From NCBI GenBank assembly GCA_947631045.1, contig CANRJV010000004.1:1-51872 (forward strand): a stretch of 51,872 nt of DNA. The letters run 5' to 3'. The position numbers and the translations under genes are program-made. Positions 48,137 through 51,872 of this stretch are shown here, one piece after another (within the stretch, counting starts at the first letter, position 1; every line of letters begins with the position of its first letter). The DNA comes from an uncultured Bacilli bacterium. GTDB lineage: Bacteria; Bacillota_I; Bacilli_A; RF39; UBA660. Below the pieces are notes generated by a model. It made no database searches, was not told the origin of the DNA, and saw only the letters and a program-made list of their open reading frames with translations.

Positions 48137-51100
48137 TGATAGATGTAAGTAAATTTAAAGGTATTAAAATAAGCATTGCTTCTCCTGAGAAAATTCGTAG
48201 TTGGTCTTATGGTGAAGTAAAAAAACCAGAAACTATCAACTATCGTACTTTGAAACCAGAAAGAGATGGTTTATTCTGCGAGAAAATTTTTGGACCTACT
48301 AAAGATTTTGAATGTTCTTGTGGAAAATACAAAAGATTAAGATATAAAAATGTTGTTTGTGATCGTTGTGGCGTTGAAGTTACACGTTCCAAAGTAAGAA
48401 GAGAGAGAATGGGGCATATTGAACTTGCTGCTCCTTGTTCTCATATCTGGTTCTTTAAAGGTGTTCCATCTAAAATGGGCTTAGTTCTTGACATGAGTCC
48501 AAGAGATTTGGAAGAAGTATTATATTTTGTAAGTTATGTTGTAATCGACCCAGGTAATGTTCCTCTAGAAGCAAAGCAAACATTATCTGATAAAGAATAC
48601 CGCGCTTACTATGAAAAATATGGTAATACTTTCCAAGTTGGTATGGGTGCTGAAGCCATTCAAGAACTTCTTAAAAGAGTTGATTTAGAAAAAGAAATTG
48701 CTAATGTTAGAGCGGAATTAGAAAACGCTACTAGCCAAAAAAGAATTCGGCTTGTGAAGAGACTAGATGCTTTAGTTTCTTTCCAAGAATCTGGTAATAA
48801 ACCGGAATGGATGGTTTTAACTGTTTTACCAGTTATTCCGCCAGAACTTAGACCAATGATTCAACTTGATGGTGGTCGTTTTGCTACAAGTGATTTAAAT
48901 GACTTATATAGAAGAATTATTAACCGGAATAATCGGTTAAAGAAATTACTTGAACTTGGAGCTCCAACTATCATTGTTCAAAATGAAAAGAGAATGCTTC
49001 AAGAAGCAGTTGACTCTTTATTTGATAACGGCAGAAGAGGTAGAAGTATAACTGCCGCATCTAATAGACCATTAAAGAGTTTATCTAGTATGCTTAAAGG
49101 TAAACAAGGAAGATTCCGTCAAAACTTACTTGGTAAAAGAGTTGACTATTCTGGTCGTTCTGTTATCGTTGTTGGACCAAATCTTAAAATGTATCAATGT
49201 GGTTTACCAAAAGAAATGGCAATTGAATTATTTAAACCCCATGTTATTCATGGTTTAGTGGAAAAAGGATTAGCTCACAATATTAAGGGTGCTAAAAAAT
49301 TAATTGAAGCGCGTGATGAAAGTGTTTGGGATATTGTTGAAGAAGTTATTACCGAATATCCTGTAATGCTTAATAGAGCCCCAACGTTACATAGACTTGG
49401 TATTCAAGCCTTTGAACCAAAATTAGTTGGTGGTAAAGCGATTCGTCTTCACCCATTAGTATGTACCGCCTTTAATGCGGACTTCGATGGTGACCAAATG
49501 GCTGTTCACGTTCCTTTATCGGAAGAAGCTAAAGCGGAAGCACGTATTTTGATGTTAGGAGCTAACAACATCTTAAACCCTAAAGACGGAAAACCTATCG
49601 TTACGCCAAGCCAAGACATGGTTTTAGGTAATTGTTACTTAACTATGGAAGAAGCCGGTGGTAAAAACGAAGGTAAAGCTTATAAAGATTGTAATGAAGC
49701 CTTGATGGCTTATGAAAGAAGAGAAATTGATCTTCATACCAGAATTGCGATTCCGGTTAAATCATTTAAACATAAATTGTTTACGGAAGAGCAAGTTAAT
49801 AAATATTTAGTTACAACCGTTGGTAAAATTAAATTTAATGAAATTTTACCAGATACCTTCCCATATTTAAATGAAGGTACAAAAGAAAATATTGAAGGAA
49901 TTACGCCAAGTAAATATTTCTTAAGTATGGGAACTAATTTAGAGGAAGCTATTAAAGCGATGCCTTTAGTTAGTCCATTTGTTCAAAAGACTTTAGGTCA
50001 AATAATTGCGCAAGTATTCAAAAGATATAAAACAACAGAAACTTCAGTTATGCTTGATAAATTAAAAGACCAAGGATTTAAATATTCAACAATCGCTGGT
50101 ATTACGGTTTCAGCTGCGGATGTAGTTAGAAGTGATGCCAAAGAAGAAATTATTGCGGAAGCTAAATCCAGAGTAGATAAGATTAATAAACAATATCAAA
50201 AAGGTTTAATTACCGAACAAGAAAGATATAATGGGGTTATTCAAATCTGGTCTGAAGCTACTGATAAAGTTAAAGATGCTTTAGCTGAAATTGCCAAAGA
50301 TAACTTTACAAACCCAATATTCATGATGATGAACAGTGGTGCACGTGGTAAGATTTCGAACTTTACCCAACTTGCTGGTATGCGTGGTTTAATGGCTAAA
50401 CCAGATGGTACAACGGTAGAAATTCCAATTACTTCTTGCTTTATGGAAGGCTTATCTGTATCTGAATTCTTCTTATCAACCCATGGTTCTAGAAAAGGAT
50501 CTGCCGATACTGCTTTAAGGACAGCCGATTCTGGTTACTTAACGAGAAGACTTGTTGATGTAGCCCAAGACATCATTGTTAAAGAACACGATTGCGGTTC
50601 AATGCAAGGTGTTGTTGTTTACGATTTAATTAATGATAAAGATGGTTCTGTTATTGAAAGTCTAGAAGAAAGAATTTTAGGAAGATTTGCTTCTAAAAAG
50701 ATTGTTGACCCAGAAACTAAAAATACAATTCTTGAAGCTGGCGAAATGATTACGGAAAATGTGGTCGCTAAAATTAAAAAAGCCGGCATTAAGAGAGTAG
50801 AAATTAGAAGTGTTTTAACTTGTAAGACCGTTAATGGGGTTTGCCAAAAATGTTATGGACGTAACCTTGCTACTGGTAACTTAGTTGAAACAGGCGAAGC
50901 TGTTGGTATTATGGCTGCTCAATCTATTGGTGAACCAGGTACCCAACTTACCATGCGTACTTTCCACACTGGTGGTGTTGCGGGTGGTGACGATATTACC
51001 CAAGGTCTTCCAAGAGTTGAAGAATTATTCGAAGCCAGAACTCCTAAATTTAAAGCCACTATTGCCGAAATTACTGGAAAAGTTGTGGGCATTGAAGATC

Positions 51101-51795
51101 AAAATGGTAAATATGCTATTTTAATTGAAAATGCTTCTGGTACAAAAGAACATATAACTAACTATAATATGAAACTTCGGGTTGAAGTTGGTGATGAAGT
51201 AAATGCTGGTGATAAATTAACGGAAGGAGTTATTGCTCCAAAAGAATTACTAGCGGTAACTGACCCACTTACAGCTCAAGAATATATCTTAAAAGAAATT
51301 CAAAATGTTTATAAATTACAAGGTGTTGATATCAATGATAAACATATCGAATTAATTGTTAAGAGAATGATTAATAAAGTTAGAATTATTGATGCGGGTG
51401 ATACTGACTTTGTCGAAGGTTTAACCGTATCATTAAGAGAATTTACTGAAGGAAATAAACCAGTAATCTTAAATGGTGGCGTTCCTGCTAAAGGTAACCC
51501 AATCATGTTAGGTATTACGAAGTCATCTCTAGAAACTGATTCCTTCTTATCTGCAGCTTCATTCCAAGAAACAACAAGAGTTTTAACGGATGCGGCTATG
51601 CGTGGTAAGACAGATAATTTAGTTGGTTTAAAAGAAAATGTTATTATTGGTAAACTTATTCCTGCTGGTACAGGAGCAAGACAATATAGTGACATTGAAC
51701 TTGAACTAGAAAAAGAATTATTAGATGATGATGCTAGTGAAGTCTTAGAAGAAAAATTCCTAGCGGGTGATGGCGAAGAAATCGCTGAAGCTTAA
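48136..51795 (+). CDS. rpoC: DNA-directed RNA polymerase subunit beta'
   Basis: [60 protein letters not shown]. Confidence 0.98.
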   Translation: MIDVSKFKGIKISIASPEKIRSWSYGEVKKPETINYRTLKPERDGLFCEKIFGPTKDFECSCGKYKRLRYKNVVCDRCGVEVTRSKVRRERMGHIELAAPCSHIWFFKGVPSKMGLVLDMSPRDLEEVLYFVSYVVIDPGNVPLEAKQTLSDKEYRAYYEKYGNTFQVGMGAEAIQELLKRVDLEKEIANVRAELENATSQKRIRLVKRLDALVSFQESGNKPEWMVLTVLPVIPPELRPMIQLDGGRFATSDLNDLYRRIINRNNRLKKLLELGAPTIIVQNEKRMLQEAVDSLFDNGRRGRSITAASNRPLKSLSSMLKGKQGRFRQNLLGKRVDYSGRSVIVVGPNLKMYQCGLPKEMAIELFKPHVIHGLVEKGLAHNIKGAKKLIEARDESVWDIVEEVITEYPVMLNRAPTLHRLGIQAFEPKLVGGKAIRLHPLVCTAFNADFDGDQMAVHVPLSEEAKAEARILMLGANNILNPKDGKPIVTPSQDMVLGNCYLTMEEAGGKNEGKAYKDCNEALMAYERREIDLHTRIAIPVKSFKHKLFTEEQVNKYLVTTVGKIKFNEILPDTFPYLNEGTKENIEGITPSKYFLSMGTNLEEAIKAMPLVSPFVQKTLGQIIAQVFKRYKTTETSVMLDKLKDQGFKYSTIAGITVSAADVVRSDAKEEIIAEAKSRVDKINKQYQKGLITEQERYNGVIQIWSEATDKVKDALAEIAKDNFTNPIFMMMNSGARGKISNFTQLAGMRGLMAKPDGTTVEIPITSCFMEGLSVSEFFLSTHGSRKGSADTALRTADSGYLTRRLVDVAQDIIVKEHDCGSMQGVVVYDLINDKDGSVIESLEERILGRFASKKIVDPETKNTILEAGEMITENVVAKIKKAGIKRVEIRSVLTCKTVNGVCQKCYGRNLATGNLVETGEAVGIMAAQSIGEPGTQLTMRTFHTGGVAGGDDITQGLPRVEELFEARTPKFKATIAEITGKVVGIEDQNGKYAILIENASGTKEHITNYNMKLRVEVGDEVNAGDKLTEGVIAPKELLAVTDPLTAQEYILKEIQNVYKLQGVDINDKHIELIVKRMINKVRIIDAGDTDFVEGLTVSLREFTEGNKPVILNGGVPAKGNPIMLGITKSSLETDSFLSAASFQETTRVLTDAAMRGKTDNLVGLKENVIIGKLIPAGTGARQYSDIELELEKELLDDDASEVLEEKFLAGDGEEIAEA

Positions 51796-51823
51796 AAAAT
51801 TGGTTCTTAAACATTAAGGAGTG

Positions 51824-51872
51824 ATGAGAGAAAAATCATCATTCTTTTTTGATGATCTAAATACATTAGTAG
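51824..51872 (+). CDS. start of a CDS truncated by the window end
   Basis: RBS AAGGAGTG then ATG: MREKSSFFFDDLNTLV... Confidence 0.4.
   Translation, partial: MREKSSFFFDDLNTLV

Noticed and set aside
50885-51695. ORFs 50885-51124 (+) and 51309-51695 (-) inside rpoC
   Set aside because: Out-of-frame or antisense to conserved rpoC; no RBS or family features.
551-51795. Mollicutes-type code (TGA = Trp)
   Set aside because: Conserved proteins read through full length under the standard code with TGG Trp; no in-frame TGA is needed.
1-51872. tRNA/rRNA genes
   Set aside because: No cloverleaf with GGTTCGANTCC-type T arm or rRNA sequence noticed by eye.

Overview
AT-rich, almost entirely co-directional (+) chromosomal segment from a Bacilli/Firmicutes-type genome, probably an uncultured reduced-genome lineage (taxonomy is inference). 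Recognisable housekeeping genes: rpmB(-), dnaE-polC, yqeG-yqeH, mutL, mscL, UPF0154, T-box-serS, rpsP-khpA, ltaS-like, miaB, yihY-like, hsp20 with a CIRCE, polA, mutM, cca, dnaD-nth, hup, rsmC-like, rpoB-rpoC. Three sporulation-type genes are present: cotE-like, pro-sigK-like and spoIVA, each with a sigmaE-like promoter candidate. Most unusual items: (1) a single ORF fusing IspH to an E-prenyl diphosphate synthase; (2) a candidate type I toxin-antitoxin locus at 20.85-21.2 kb (22-aa hydrophobic peptide with strong RBS, convergent antisense RNA, long 5'-3' pairing); (3) two near-identical minus-strand units encoding a compact GU-rich structured sRNA with structure-preserving differences, flanking an orphan CdiA-CT-like nuclease gene inserted between polA and mutM; (4) a 17-nt element at fixed spacing upstream of the -35 box of all three of those minus-strand promoters; (5) zero TGA stops among about 40 genes although TGA is not read as sense. 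No tRNA, rRNA, CRISPR or transposase was found. All calls were made by eye from sequence motifs; no searches or folding programs were run.
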